42,087 bases of DNA from contig NZ_FWFJ01000033.1 of the NCBI RefSeq assembly GCF_900172365.1, positions 1 to 42,087 of the forward strand. The letters are read 5' to 3'. Below the pieces are notes generated by a model. It did no database searches. It was given only the letters and a program-made list of their open reading frames with translations, and had not been told where the DNA came from. Position numbers and translations under genes: made by a program. Shown piece after piece: positions 15,839 through 23,460 of this stretch. Positions within the stretch are counted from its first letter, which is position 1. Every line of letters begins with the position of its first letter. Source of the DNA: Roseovarius gaetbuli (lineage in GTDB: Bacteria; Pseudomonadota; Alphaproteobacteria; Rhodobacterales; Rhodobacteraceae).

Positions 15839-16485
15839 ATCCGCAGGAACGGCTGGGCCAGTCGCGGGATCAATCCGCGAAAGCGCAGCGGCGCGTCGGT
15901 CGCGGCAAGACAGATGCAATCGGCGCCGATATCGGCCACCGGCGTATGGTTGAGATCCTCGTTGGCAATCTCGATGTCGCCGGGCCCGAAGTGATCGACC
16001 TCATCGACAAACGCACCTTGCAACACAAGCGTCAACTCGGTGCCGCGATGGCCGTGATCCGGCACCGCCGCCCCGGCCGGAATATACAAAAGCCGCGCTG
16101 TCGCCGCGCGTGACGTGGGCAGGATCGCCTGTTTCACCCCCATCCCGACCGAGCGCCACTTTACCGCATCAAGATCGCCGCCGATGTAATCCTGCAACGG
16201 CTGCGGCAGGCTACTCTTGCGGCGCGGGGCGGGCGCGGCCAGCGGACCGGCAGCACGAATACGTTGCATCGTCGCCTCAAGGCTTCCGTCCTTCATTGCA
16301 ACGCTGTCACAGCGCTCTACCATCGCGCCGCCCATGGCATCGAACGCCCCAAGCCGGGCGCGACAGTCGTCACACATCGAAATATGCGTGGCCACAGTCA
16401 GGCTGAACGCCTCAGGAAGGCTGCCTGCGGAATAGGCCATCAAAAGCGCGTCGCTCAGGTGATGCTTGATTTGAATATCGGTCAT
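15835..16485 (-). CDS. chrR: ChrR-family zinc anti-sigma factor (sigma-E inhibitor)
   Basis: ChrR binds and silences the RpoE sigma factor until singlet oxygen or related signals release it. The N-terminal anti-sigma domain has the zinc ligands in the R. sphaeroides pattern: His9, His34, Cys38 and Cys41 (HHLSDALL ... VATHISMCDDC), shifted by three residues. The C-terminal domain is a cupin with DHGHRGTELTLVLQG, GDIEIANEDLNH and a closing RFRGL, matching the second metal site needed for the singlet oxygen response. The ATG at 16485 gives the best fit to the family; a GTG at 16494 that overlaps the rpoE stop (GTGA) is the alternative. It is co-transcribed with rpoE and lies next to sigma-E target genes. 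216 residues fits the family. Confidence 0.93.
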   Translation of the reverse strand: MTDIQIKHHLSDALLMAYSAGSLPEAFSLTVATHISMCDDCRARLGAFDAMGGAMVERCDSVAMKDGSLEATMQRIRAAGPLAAPAPRRKSSLPQPLQDYIGGDLDAVKWRSVGMGVKQAILPTSRAATARLLYIPAGAAVPDHGHRGTELTLVLQGAFVDEVDHFGPGDIEIANEDLNHTPVADIGADCICLAATDAPLRFRGLIPRLAQPFLRI

Positions 16486-16490
16486 AACGG

Positions 16491-17051
16491 TCACTTCATT
16501 GCGTGGCGCAAACGATCGAGCGCCAGTCTAATACGGGATTTGATGGTGCCAAGCGGCAGGCCGGTCTGATCTGCGATCTCGGAATGGCTGAGATCGCTGA
16601 AATAGGCCTTTTCGATCAGCACCCTTTGTTTCTCGGGCAGGGCGGCAATCGCGTCGCCCAGCTGGTTGCTTTCCTCTTGCAGAGCCAGAACATCGGCCTG
16701 ATCCGGCTCGGGCTCGTTGCCCCAGGGAAGATCCTCGGGCTCGGGCCGCTTTTGTTTGCGCAGCGCGTCGATCTTGCGATTGCGCGCGATGGTGAAAATC
16801 CAGGTCGCGGCACTGGCGCGGGAGGGATCAAACATATGCGCCTTTTGCCAAAGCGTCGCCATCACCTCCTGGGCGCATTCCTCGGCCAGGGTGGCATCCG
16901 TCCCCGAGCGCATCAAAAACGCCTTAACCCGGGGCGCAAAGTGGCTGAAGAGCCGCGCAAAGGCGGCCTCGTCCTGCGCCTCTCGGATGCGGGCGATGCA
17001 CGCCACCCAATCCTCGTTTTCCTTTTGCTTCTTATCTTTTGTCGGTGTCAC
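16491..17051 (-). CDS. rpoE: ECF RNA polymerase sigma factor RpoE (ChrR-partnered group)
   Basis: From the GTG at 17051 the protein has 186 residues, close to the 181 of R. sphaeroides RpoE. Region 2 contains FARLFSHFAPRVKAFL, AEECAQEVMATLWQKAHMFDPSRASAATWIFTIARN. Region 4 contains LPEKQRVLIEKAYFSDLSHSEIADQTGLPLGTIKSRIRLALDRLR. A longer open frame reaches 17273, but it would add over 70 residues without homology to the family, lacks a ribosome site and crosses the promoter described here. The sigma factor directs transcription of oxidative and photo-oxidative stress genes. chrR follows with a short overlap or close spacing. A promoter of sigma-E type precedes it, implying positive autoregulation. 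Confidence 0.93.
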   Translation of the reverse strand: MTPTKDKKQKENEDWVACIARIREAQDEAAFARLFSHFAPRVKAFLMRSGTDATLAEECAQEVMATLWQKAHMFDPSRASAATWIFTIARNRKIDALRKQKRPEPEDLPWGNEPEPDQADVLALQEESNQLGDAIAALPEKQRVLIEKAYFSDLSHSEIADQTGLPLGTIKSRIRLALDRLRHAMK

Positions 17052-17160
17052 GTGCGCCGGTCCTGACCGTTTGCCTGCCAATTGCGATGTTCTAGCACGC
17101 GCGGCAGTCACCGGCGAGGGGGCAGGACGATCAACGAGGGCGCAATCCGTGAACATGAAC

Positions 17161-17190
17161 CTGTTACGCGGCCCATCACCGATCGGATCA
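17161..17190 (-). promoter_or_regulatory. sigma-E-type promoter of rpoE-chrR
   Basis: On the minus strand TGATCC (17190-17185) is followed by 18 bases and TAACAG (17166-17161). TGATCC with a TAA-type -10 about 18 bases on is the form known for RpoE promoters in Rhodobacter, including rpoE's own. It lies about 110 bases before the chosen GTG start. Confidence 0.65.
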
Positions 17191-17213
17191 CTGTTTTGAA
17201 AAATTATTCTTTC

Positions 17214-17243
17214 TAATCCGTTCTCGCCGCCCCTGCGTATACC
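17214..17243 (+). promoter_or_regulatory. sigma-E-type promoter of the amine-oxidase operon
   Basis: TAATCC (17214-17219), 18 bases, then TATACC (17238-17243), 35 bases before the first gene. It differs from the TGATCC box by one base and has the same spacing as the divergent site, fitting a shared sigma-E control. Confidence 0.55.
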
Positions 17244-17278
17244 GTTCGAAACAACAAGAACGGGTTCGGACACTTCTT

Positions 17279-18577
17279 ATGCCATTTGAAACAAGCGCCG
17301 CGGCGCGCAAGAACATTGCCGTGATCGGCGCGGGTATCTCTGGGATGGGGGCGGCGCATCGCCTGGCCGACACCCATAACGTGACCCTGTTCGAGGCCGA
17401 ACCGCGCCTTGGCGGTCACGCCCGCACGATCATCGCCGGCAAGCGCGGCGATCAGCCGGTCGATACCGGGTTCATCGTGTTCAACTATGCCAACTACCCA
17501 AATCTGGCCGATCTGTTTGCCCGCCTTGAAGTGCCCGTCGTCAAAAGCAACATGAGCTTTGGCGCCTCGGTGTGCGGCGGGGCGCTTGAATACGGGCTGG
17601 CCAGCGCCGGGGCCTTTTTCGCACAGCGCCGCAACGCGCTCAACCCGCGCTTTCTGCGGATGCTGCGTGATATTTTCCGCTTCAACGCGCGCGCGCTTGA
17701 CCACGCCAGCGACCGCGACCTGACCATCGGCCAGTTCCTCGACAAGATCGGCACCGGGTCATATTTCCGCGATTATTACCTGTTGCCATTGTCCGGCGCG
17801 ATCTGGTCGACGCCGACCGAACAAATCCTGGATTTTCCCGCCCATGCGATGATCCAGTTTTTCGAGAACCACGCCCTGTTGAATTACTCCGGCCAGCATC
17901 AGTGGTACACGGTTCAGGGCGGCTCAATCGCTTATGTCTCGCGCCTTGAGGCGGCCTTGCGCGCGCAAGGCGCAAACCTGCGCCCCGGCACCCCGGTTCA
18001 GGGCGTGCGCCGGATTGACGAGGCCGTTGAAATCCGCGCCGAGGGCGGCGAGTGGGAACGCTTTGACGAGGTGATCTTTGCCACCCATTCCGACGATGCC
18101 CTGCGCCTGTTGAGTGATCCAAGCGAGGCCGAGCGCACCAACCTTGGCGCCATCGCCTATCAGCCGAACGACATCATCCTGCACGCCGACACAAGCGTGA
18201 TGCCCAAGCGGCGCGCGGTCTGGTCGTCGTGGAATTATACCGAAGCCGCCGCCAAGCGGGATGGGCAGATCGACCTCACCTACTGGATGAACTGTCTGCA
18301 ACCGATCCCTGAGGATGACCCGCATTTCGTCACCCTCAATTCCACCCGCGAGATCCGCCAGGAGTTGATCTATGATCAGGTGACCCTGCGCCATCCGGTC
18401 TATGATCTGGCGGCACTAAAGGCTCAGGATCGCGTGCGCATGACCAATGGCGCGCAAAACACCTGGTTCTGCGGGGCCTGGATGCGCCACGGGTTTCATG
18501 AAGACGGCCTTACCAGCGGGCTTGAGGCGGCCGAGGCGCTTCTTGACCGCTCCGCGCTTTCCATGGCGGCCGAATGA
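17279..18577 (+). CDS. FAD-dependent amine-oxidase-fold protein (RSP_1091-like)
   Basis: The 432-residue protein starts with the dinucleotide-binding block NIAVIGAGISGMGAAHRLA and then EAEPRLGGHARTI (about residues 12-50), typical of flavin amine oxidases and desaturases. The C-terminus has NTWFCGAWMRHGFHEDGLTSGLEAAEALL, which closes the FAD site. The middle contains YLLPLSGAIWSTPTEQILDFPA, a block of proteins annotated near cyclopropane-fatty-acid synthases. In R. sphaeroides the equivalent (RSP_1091) is a sigma-E target beside rpoE-chrR, reported as needed for a sustained singlet oxygen response. A role in oxidising or desaturating membrane acyl chains is inferred. It heads a five-gene operon; the next gene overlaps by ATGA. 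Confidence 0.9.
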   Translation: MPFETSAAARKNIAVIGAGISGMGAAHRLADTHNVTLFEAEPRLGGHARTIIAGKRGDQPVDTGFIVFNYANYPNLADLFARLEVPVVKSNMSFGASVCGGALEYGLASAGAFFAQRRNALNPRFLRMLRDIFRFNARALDHASDRDLTIGQFLDKIGTGSYFRDYYLLPLSGAIWSTPTEQILDFPAHAMIQFFENHALLNYSGQHQWYTVQGGSIAYVSRLEAALRAQGANLRPGTPVQGVRRIDEAVEIRAEGGEWERFDEVIFATHSDDALRLLSDPSEAERTNLGAIAYQPNDIILHADTSVMPKRRAVWSSWNYTEAAAKRDGQIDLTYWMNCLQPIPEDDPHFVTLNSTREIRQELIYDQVTLRHPVYDLAALKAQDRVRMTNGAQNTWFCGAWMRHGFHEDGLTSGLEAAEALLDRSALSMAAE

Positions 18578-19329
18578 GGGCTGTTGACCATATCGTCGGC
18601 CACACCTGGCATGGGCGCAAGGGAGCGGTAGAAAACGCCTTTCGCTATAGCATCGACTATGTGCTGCTTGACGCCGAAGGCCCGGTCGGTGCGCCGCGCC
18701 TGTTTGGGCGCAACAAGGGCGGGCTTGCCTCGGTCTGGGATAGCGATCATGGCGGCCCGCCCCGGCATGGACATGGCGCGGCTTGGGTCCGCGAGGTACT
18801 GGCGGCGCATGACCTTCCGGCGCCCGAGCGGATCGAACTTCTGGCGCAACCGCGCATCCTTGGGCATCTGTTCAACCCGGTTGCCTTCTGGATCTGCCGC
18901 GACGCGCAGGGCGACATTCCGGTCATTATCGCCGAGGTCACCAATACCTATGGGCATCGCCACTCGTACCTCTGTCACCGCAACGACCTTGCCCCGATCA
19001 CCGCCAGTGACCGCCTCCGGGCCAACAAGGTTTTCTATGTCTCGCCGTTTCAGCGCATCGAGGGCAGCTATGAGTTTCGTTTCGATCTGCGCCCTGACCG
19101 GATTGGCGTCTGGATTGATTTTACTGGCGGCAACGGCGGCGTGATTGCCACGCTGGTGGGCCCGCGCAAACCGCTTAGCAACATGGGCCTGATCCGCGCC
19201 ATCCTGCGCCGTCCCTTTGGCTCGCGCCGGGTGCTTGCGCTTATTCATTGGCAGGCGCTCAAGCTTTGGTGGAAGGGCGCGCGCTTTCGCTCGCCGCCCA
19301 AGCCCCCGGCCGAAGAAATCAGCCGATGA
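18574..19329 (+). CDS. DUF1365 family protein (RSP_1090-like)
   Basis: The 251-residue protein is a DUF1365 member: the opening HTWHGRKGAVENAFRYSIDYVLLD, LLAQPRILGHLFNPVAFWICRD, AEVTNTYGHRHSYL, VFYVSPFQRIEGSYEFR and a late NMGLIRAILRRPF are the conserved runs. The biochemical function is unknown. DUF1365 genes almost always accompany a flavin amine oxidase and a CfaS-like methyltransferase, hence a lipid-modification role is inferred. The R. sphaeroides equivalent is reported to affect ChrR-dependent signalling. No signal peptide or membrane segment is evident. It overlaps both neighbours by ATGA, so it is locked into this operon. Conserved His, Arg and Tyr residues could form an active site. 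Confidence 0.88.
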   Translation: MRAVDHIVGHTWHGRKGAVENAFRYSIDYVLLDAEGPVGAPRLFGRNKGGLASVWDSDHGGPPRHGHGAAWVREVLAAHDLPAPERIELLAQPRILGHLFNPVAFWICRDAQGDIPVIIAEVTNTYGHRHSYLCHRNDLAPITASDRLRANKVFYVSPFQRIEGSYEFRFDLRPDRIGVWIDFTGGNGGVIATLVGPRKPLSNMGLIRAILRRPFGSRRVLALIHWQALKLWWKGARFRSPPKPPAEEISR

Positions 19330-20561
19330 GCCACGCAATCACAGCCCCCGCCACCGCGCCGCGCCTGCCCGGTTTTGCGGTCTTTGCCGCGCTTCTGGCC
19401 TCGGCCGGCCTGCCGCTTTATATCCACGCGCCCAAGTTCTACGTGGATGAATACGGCGTGTCGCTGGCAGCGCTTGGTACGGTGCTGTTCGGCTTGCGGC
19501 TGTTGGATGTGGTGCAAGACCCGCTTTTGGGCCGACTCTCGGAACGGCTGCGCGCGCATCGCGCCACAACGGTGTGGGTTGCGGTTCTGGCGATGGCCGG
19601 GGCGATGCTTGGCCTGTTTGCCGTGACCCCGCCGATGGCGCCGTTGTGGTGGTTTGCGCTCATGCTGACGGTGGTGTTTTCCGCCTTCAGCTACCTCACG
19701 ATCTGTTTTTATGCACAAGGCGTGGCAAGCGCCGATGACCTGCCCGGACAGGGCCATTTGCGGCTGGCCCGTTGGCGTGAAACCGGCGCCCTTTTGGGCA
19801 TCTGCGCGGCTGCGGTCGCGCCTTTGGTGCTTGGCGGCTATGCCGGGTTTTCACTGGCCTTTCTGGGCCTTGCCCTGGTCGCGATCTGGGCCATGACAGG
19901 GCAGTGGCAGGGCGCGGACCTTCCGCCAAGCACCGGCTTTGGCAGGGTTCTGGGCGATCCCATCGCGCGCCGTTTGTTGCTGGTGGCGCTGATAAACGCC
20001 GCCCCCGTCGCCGTCAGCTCTACTCTGTTTCTGTTCTTCGTTGAAAGCCGCCTTGCCGCACCGGGATGGGAGGGGCCGTTCCTGTTGCTGTTCTTCCTCT
20101 CCGCCGCCGTGGCCGCGCCGTTCTGGGGCCGCCTCGCAGAAAGCCGGGGCGCAAAGCCCGTGTTGCTTGCGGGCATGGTCTTGTCGATCGCGGCCTTTGG
20201 CGGGGCGATCCTGCTTGGGGCGGGCGACCTTTGGGCCTTTGGCGTGATCTGTCTGGTGTCAGGCGCGGCGCTTGGCGCGGATATGACCCTTTTGCCGGCG
20301 CTCTTCGCCACCCGCATGGCCGTGATTTCACCCAATGCCGCAGAGGGGTTCGGCCTCTGGTCCTTCGTGTCGAAATTCACCCTCGCCCTGGCCGCCGTAT
20401 CGCTCTTGCCGCTCTTGCAGGCGGGCGGTTTTCAGGCCGGTCAAGACAACGACAGCCAAGCGCTCTGGCTGTTGAGCCTGCTTTATGGCGCCCTGCCCTG
20501 TGCCCTGAAACTTTTGGCCATCACGCTTTTGGCCATCACCCCGATTGACGAAAGGAACTGA
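19326..20561 (+). CDS. MFS transporter, GPH (glycoside-pentoside-hexuronide:cation) type
   Basis: The 411-residue protein has about twelve hydrophobic segments. The first loop, LRLLDVVQDPLLGRLSERLR, is the characteristic D-x3-D-P motif of GPH/MelB-like carriers, and FSYLTICFYAQG and the acidic/aromatic segments of the first half also fit. A glycine-rich LVSGAALGADMTLLPALFATRM occupies the second half. GPH members carry sugars, but those in DUF1365/amine-oxidase operons have no shown sugar role. A lipid or lysolipid could be the cargo; this is inference. The ATG at 19326 overlaps the DUF1365 stop. The next gene starts five bases after its TGA, behind AAAGGAACTG. Confidence 0.85.
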   Translation: MSHAITAPATAPRLPGFAVFAALLASAGLPLYIHAPKFYVDEYGVSLAALGTVLFGLRLLDVVQDPLLGRLSERLRAHRATTVWVAVLAMAGAMLGLFAVTPPMAPLWWFALMLTVVFSAFSYLTICFYAQGVASADDLPGQGHLRLARWRETGALLGICAAAVAPLVLGGYAGFSLAFLGLALVAIWAMTGQWQGADLPPSTGFGRVLGDPIARRLLLVALINAAPVAVSSTLFLFFVESRLAAPGWEGPFLLLFFLSAAVAAPFWGRLAESRGAKPVLLAGMVLSIAAFGGAILLGAGDLWAFGVICLVSGAALGADMTLLPALFATRMAVISPNAAEGFGLWSFVSKFTLALAAVSLLPLLQAGGFQAGQDNDSQALWLLSLLYGALPCALKLLAITLLAITPIDERN

Positions 20562-20565
20562 TCCG

Positions 20566-21126
20566 ATGGAAGCCCTGAGCTATATCCTTGTCGGCGCGCT
20601 GTTGATGCTGGCGCTTGCCCTGTTGCGCGAGCGATTTGCCGATTTTCGCGCTCAACGCCCGGATGATTACGCAAGCGAGTCCAACCAGATCGACCTGCGC
20701 GAGCATCTCAGCGGCGCGATCAAATGCGATGGCGTGATCTATGGTCCCACCGGGCGCGTCGTGTCGCGTTTCACCGGCGATTTCATGGCGAAATGGCAGG
20801 GTAATCGCGGCGTCATGCAGGAGCATTTCGACTATGACAGCGGCAATAGCCAGGATCGCGAATGGCGCCTTGAGCTTGGCAATGATGGGTCCATCCGCGC
20901 CGAGGCCGATGATCTTGTCGGCATGGGGCATGGTCGCCAACTTGGCTCGGCGACGAGGCTTTGCTATCGCATCCGCCTTCCCAAAGAGGCCGGTGGTCAT
21001 GTGCTTAGCGTGACCGACTGGATGTACCTTACCCCGAACGGCGCGGTGGTGAACCGAAGCCAGTTTCGCAAATTCGGCATCAAGGTGGCAGAGCTTGTGG
21101 CAACCATGCGCCGGGTGGATGCATGA
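20566..21126 (+). CDS. DUF3833 family protein (RSP_1088-like)
   Basis: The 186-residue product has one N-terminal membrane or signal segment (YILVGALLMLALALL) followed by a beta-rich region resembling lipocalin-like proteins: VIYGPTGRVVSRFTGDFMAKW, REWRLELGNDG, LGSATRLCYRIRLP and LSVTDWMYLTPNGAVVNRSQFRKFGIKVAEL. The last block is the DUF3833 signature. Function is unknown; a periplasmic-side lipid-binding barrel is a structural guess. ATG 20566 follows AAAGGAACTG and gives the family's normal start, seven codons inside the open frame. It overlaps the SDR gene by ATGA. Confidence 0.85.
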   Translation: MEALSYILVGALLMLALALLRERFADFRAQRPDDYASESNQIDLREHLSGAIKCDGVIYGPTGRVVSRFTGDFMAKWQGNRGVMQEHFDYDSGNSQDREWRLELGNDGSIRAEADDLVGMGHGRQLGSATRLCYRIRLPKEAGGHVLSVTDWMYLTPNGAVVNRSQFRKFGIKVAELVATMRRVDA

Positions 21127-21857
21127 TGCAGTGGCAGGGCAAGAAATACTGGCTTGTCGGGGCCAGCGAAGGCCTTGGCGCGGCTCTGGCCCATAAGCTA
21201 AGTGCTGCCGGGGCAGAGGTCATTGTCTCGGCGCGCAGCGCGGATCGGCTTGACGCCCTGGTGGCCGAGCTTCCGGGTCGCGCCCGCGCCGTAAGCGTCG
21301 ATGTGACAGATGCGCAAAGCGTGGCCACGGCCCTCGCCGAAATCGGCGAGATTGACGGCACGATCTATCTCGCCGGGGTCTATTGGCCGATGGCTGCGGG
21401 CGAGTGGAACGCCGAACACGCTGTCGCCATGGCGGATGTGAATTTCACCGGCGCCTTGCGGGTCGCCGGGGCGGTCCTGCCCGAAATGGTGGCGCGGGAT
21501 GCGGGCCACGTGGTGATGACCGGCTCTCTCTCGGGCTTTCGCGGCCTGCCCGGCGCAATCGGTTATGGCGCGTCCAAGGCCGGGGTCATGTCGCTCGCCG
21601 AATCGATGCGCGCCGATTTGTGGCGCACCGGCGTGCGGGTGCAACTGGCCAATCCCGGCTTTATCAAGACCCGGCTGACCGACAAAAACGACTTCAAGAT
21701 GCCCTTCATCATGACACCCGAGGCCGCCGCGCAAGAGATGTTCGAGCTGATGTGCGACGACACCGCCTTCGTGCGCCATTTCCCGCGCGGGTTCAGCTAT
21801 CTCTTCCGCCTCTCGCGGTTCTTGCCGGACTGGGCCTATTACCGGCTATTTGCGTAA
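21123..21857 (+). CDS. short-chain dehydrogenase/reductase (RSP_1087-like)
   Basis: The 244-residue SDR has the cofactor loop VGASEGLGAAL (about residues 12-22), a catalytic Ser in MTGSLSGFRGLPG and YGASK as the active-site Tyr-Lys pair. NPGFIKTRLTDKNDFKMPFIM is the substrate-side block of lipid-active SDRs (17-beta-HSD/DltE-like), so a long-chain keto or hydroxy lipid substrate is plausible. The C-terminus has an aromatic-rich end (FLPDWAYYRLFA) that could lie on the membrane. ATG 21123 overlaps the DUF3833 stop; ATG 21126 is an alternative. It is the last member of the sigma-E-associated operon. Confidence 0.87.
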   Translation: MMQWQGKKYWLVGASEGLGAALAHKLSAAGAEVIVSARSADRLDALVAELPGRARAVSVDVTDAQSVATALAEIGEIDGTIYLAGVYWPMAAGEWNAEHAVAMADVNFTGALRVAGAVLPEMVARDAGHVVMTGSLSGFRGLPGAIGYGASKAGVMSLAESMRADLWRTGVRVQLANPGFIKTRLTDKNDFKMPFIMTPEAAAQEMFELMCDDTAFVRHFPRGFSYLFRLSRFLPDWAYYRLFA

Positions 21858-21922
21858 GATCAAGGACGCCGCCTCCTGTCCGCGCCATTCCTGAGAAGGA
21901 CACGCGCAACAGGAGACACCTC

Positions 21923-22243
21923 ATGCTGGAAATTTCAGTCTATAAAATCGCACAGATCATCCTTATGTCCCGCGAACTGGACCGGGCCGAAGCAGAACTC
22001 AGGGCTTTCATCGACCAGCTCACGGACGAGGAAAAGGCAAGCCTTGTCGCCGTCATGTGGATCGGGCGCGACAGCTTTGATGCCTCGGATCTGGAAGAGG
22101 CGAAGCGCACCGCCTTTGAAGAGGCGACAACCCCGACCGCCGATTACCTGCTCGGCTCGCCGCACCTTTCGGATCACCTTGAAAACGGGCTTGAGGCGCT
22201 TGGCCTCTCGGCGGCGGACGCCGAAGAGGACCTGATGCGCTGA
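21923..22243 (+). CDS. DUF3775 family small protein
   Basis: The 106-residue acidic protein (many Asp and Glu) reads LEISVYKIAQIILMSRELDRAEAELRAFIDQLTDEEKASLVAVMWIGR in outline and ends with YLLGSPHLSDHLENGLEALG, the DUF3775 pattern. The function is unknown. ATG 21923 has a good ribosome site, ACAGGAGACACC. It follows the SDR by 65 bases, so it could be read with the operon or from its own promoter. A strong hairpin lies 14 bases downstream. No cysteine or metal motif is visible. Confidence 0.8.
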   Translation: MLEISVYKIAQIILMSRELDRAEAELRAFIDQLTDEEKASLVAVMWIGRDSFDASDLEEAKRTAFEEATTPTADYLLGSPHLSDHLENGLEALGLSAADAEEDLMR

Positions 22244-22257
22244 TGCCATTTATGCCC

Positions 22258-22289
22258 GACAGGCCGCCCCGCGAACGAGGCGGCCTGTC
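22258..22289. terminator. hairpin between convergent DUF3775 and lys9-like genes
   Basis: Perfect 11-bp arms (GACAGGCCGCC and its complement) enclose a ten-base loop. It sits 14 bases after the DUF3775 stop and 26 bases after the end of the convergent gene, so it can serve both. No T tract follows. Confidence 0.7.
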
Positions 22290-22315
22290 AGGGCTGACGA
22301 GTGGCCAACAACGCC

Positions 22316-23458
22316 TCAGGCGAGATGATCAACCACCTGCAAATGCTGCGCAAGGCGGTCCACCTCGGCCAGAAAGCGGTTGACCAGTTTCGGGTCATGC
22401 GGCGCCGGGCTCACCCCGGCGGGGATTTCGCGGTTGAGAACGGCCTCGACCGCCAGCGATACCGGCACCGACACAAGCCGCGCCATCGCGGTGCTGCGGG
22501 CGTCACCCCAGGCATCCATGACATAGGTCTTGTGCCAGACCGGCACGCCCGCCTTTTCGGCCTTGAGGCCGACGCACATCACAACGCGATCCGGCTCGCC
22601 CTCGTCATAGGCATTCTCGTTCCAGAAGGTATCCGACATCTCTTTGAGACGCGCGTCGCCCTCTGGCCCCTCCAGCGTTTCGATCTCGGCAAAGACATCG
22701 CCCCAGGCCTCCGCCCAGCCGTTCAGCCGCAGCGTGCCGCGCACGAATTCCTTGACGCGCCAAGCCGGATCAAACCGGTAATCCTCGATGAACGGCAGGG
22801 AATCGCGGTTCGGATAGACCTCGAAGGTCTCGGGCGTCGGCAAGGGCGCACCATAGCTGCTGATCGCATCCCAGGGGCGCGCAACGTTCAACTCGCTGTA
22901 ATCGCGGATCGAGCGCGACGGCGAGCGCAGCGCCTTGAGCACGCCAAGCGGCGACCAGCTGAATTTATAACGGAACGGATTGGGGCGTTTCGGAATGCCG
23001 CCGCAATAGGAAATGAACGAAATGTCATTGCCGACGTCATAGGCCTCCGAAGCGCGATAATCGGCCACCAGATGATGCGCCATCAAATGATCAATGCCCG
23101 GATCAAGCCCGATCTCGTTGACCAAGCTCAGCCCCTTTTCGCGCGCCGCCGCGTCCAGCGCCCGCATTTCCGGCGCGATATAAGACGAGCTGACGAAATG
23201 CGCGCCTTTTTCAAGGCAAAGCTCGGCCAGCGGCACATGCCAATCCCCCGGCAGCATCGACACCACCAGATCACCGGCCCTGAGATCGCCCGCCAGGGCA
23301 TCACGATCAAACGCCTTGATCGCCTGTGTGAGGTCACCAACGGCGGCCTCGGCCTTATCGACCGAACGGTTCCAGACCGTCACGGGATGCCCCGCCTCGA
23401 TCAAGCGACGCAGGCCGGGAATGGCCGAAAGCCCTGTGCCGCACCAGTGAATAGTCAT
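22316..23458 (-). CDS. saccharopine dehydrogenase (glutamate-forming), lysine catabolism
   Basis: The 380-residue protein begins IHWCGTGLSAIPGLRRLIEAGHPVTVWNR, a Rossmann start in which GTGLSA replaces GxGxxG. Then come SMLPGDWHVPLAELCLEKGAHFVSSSYI, NEIGLDPGIDHLMAH and the substrate block YCGGIPKRPNPFRYKFSWSPLGVL, all hallmarks of LYS9-type saccharopine reductases/dehydrogenases. With the neighbouring LYS1-like enzyme it would carry lysine through saccharopine to 2-aminoadipate semialdehyde and glutamate. ATG 23458 is chosen: GAAGGG precedes it by eight bases; a TTG two codons upstream is poorer. It begins two bases after the partner's stop, so the two form an operon. Confidence 0.9.
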   Translation of the reverse strand: MTIHWCGTGLSAIPGLRRLIEAGHPVTVWNRSVDKAEAAVGDLTQAIKAFDRDALAGDLRAGDLVVSMLPGDWHVPLAELCLEKGAHFVSSSYIAPEMRALDAAAREKGLSLVNEIGLDPGIDHLMAHHLVADYRASEAYDVGNDISFISYCGGIPKRPNPFRYKFSWSPLGVLKALRSPSRSIRDYSELNVARPWDAISSYGAPLPTPETFEVYPNRDSLPFIEDYRFDPAWRVKEFVRGTLRLNGWAEAWGDVFAEIETLEGPEGDARLKEMSDTFWNENAYDEGEPDRVVMCVGLKAEKAGVPVWHKTYVMDAWGDARSTAMARLVSVPVSLAVEAVLNREIPAGVSPAPHDPKLVNRFLAEVDRLAQHLQVVDHLA

Positions 23459-23460
23459 CC

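Noticed and set aside
17052..17273. N-terminal extension of RpoE to a start at 17273
   Set aside because: It adds 74 residues foreign to the family and runs through both sigma-E-type promoters; the GTG at 17051 gives the normal length.
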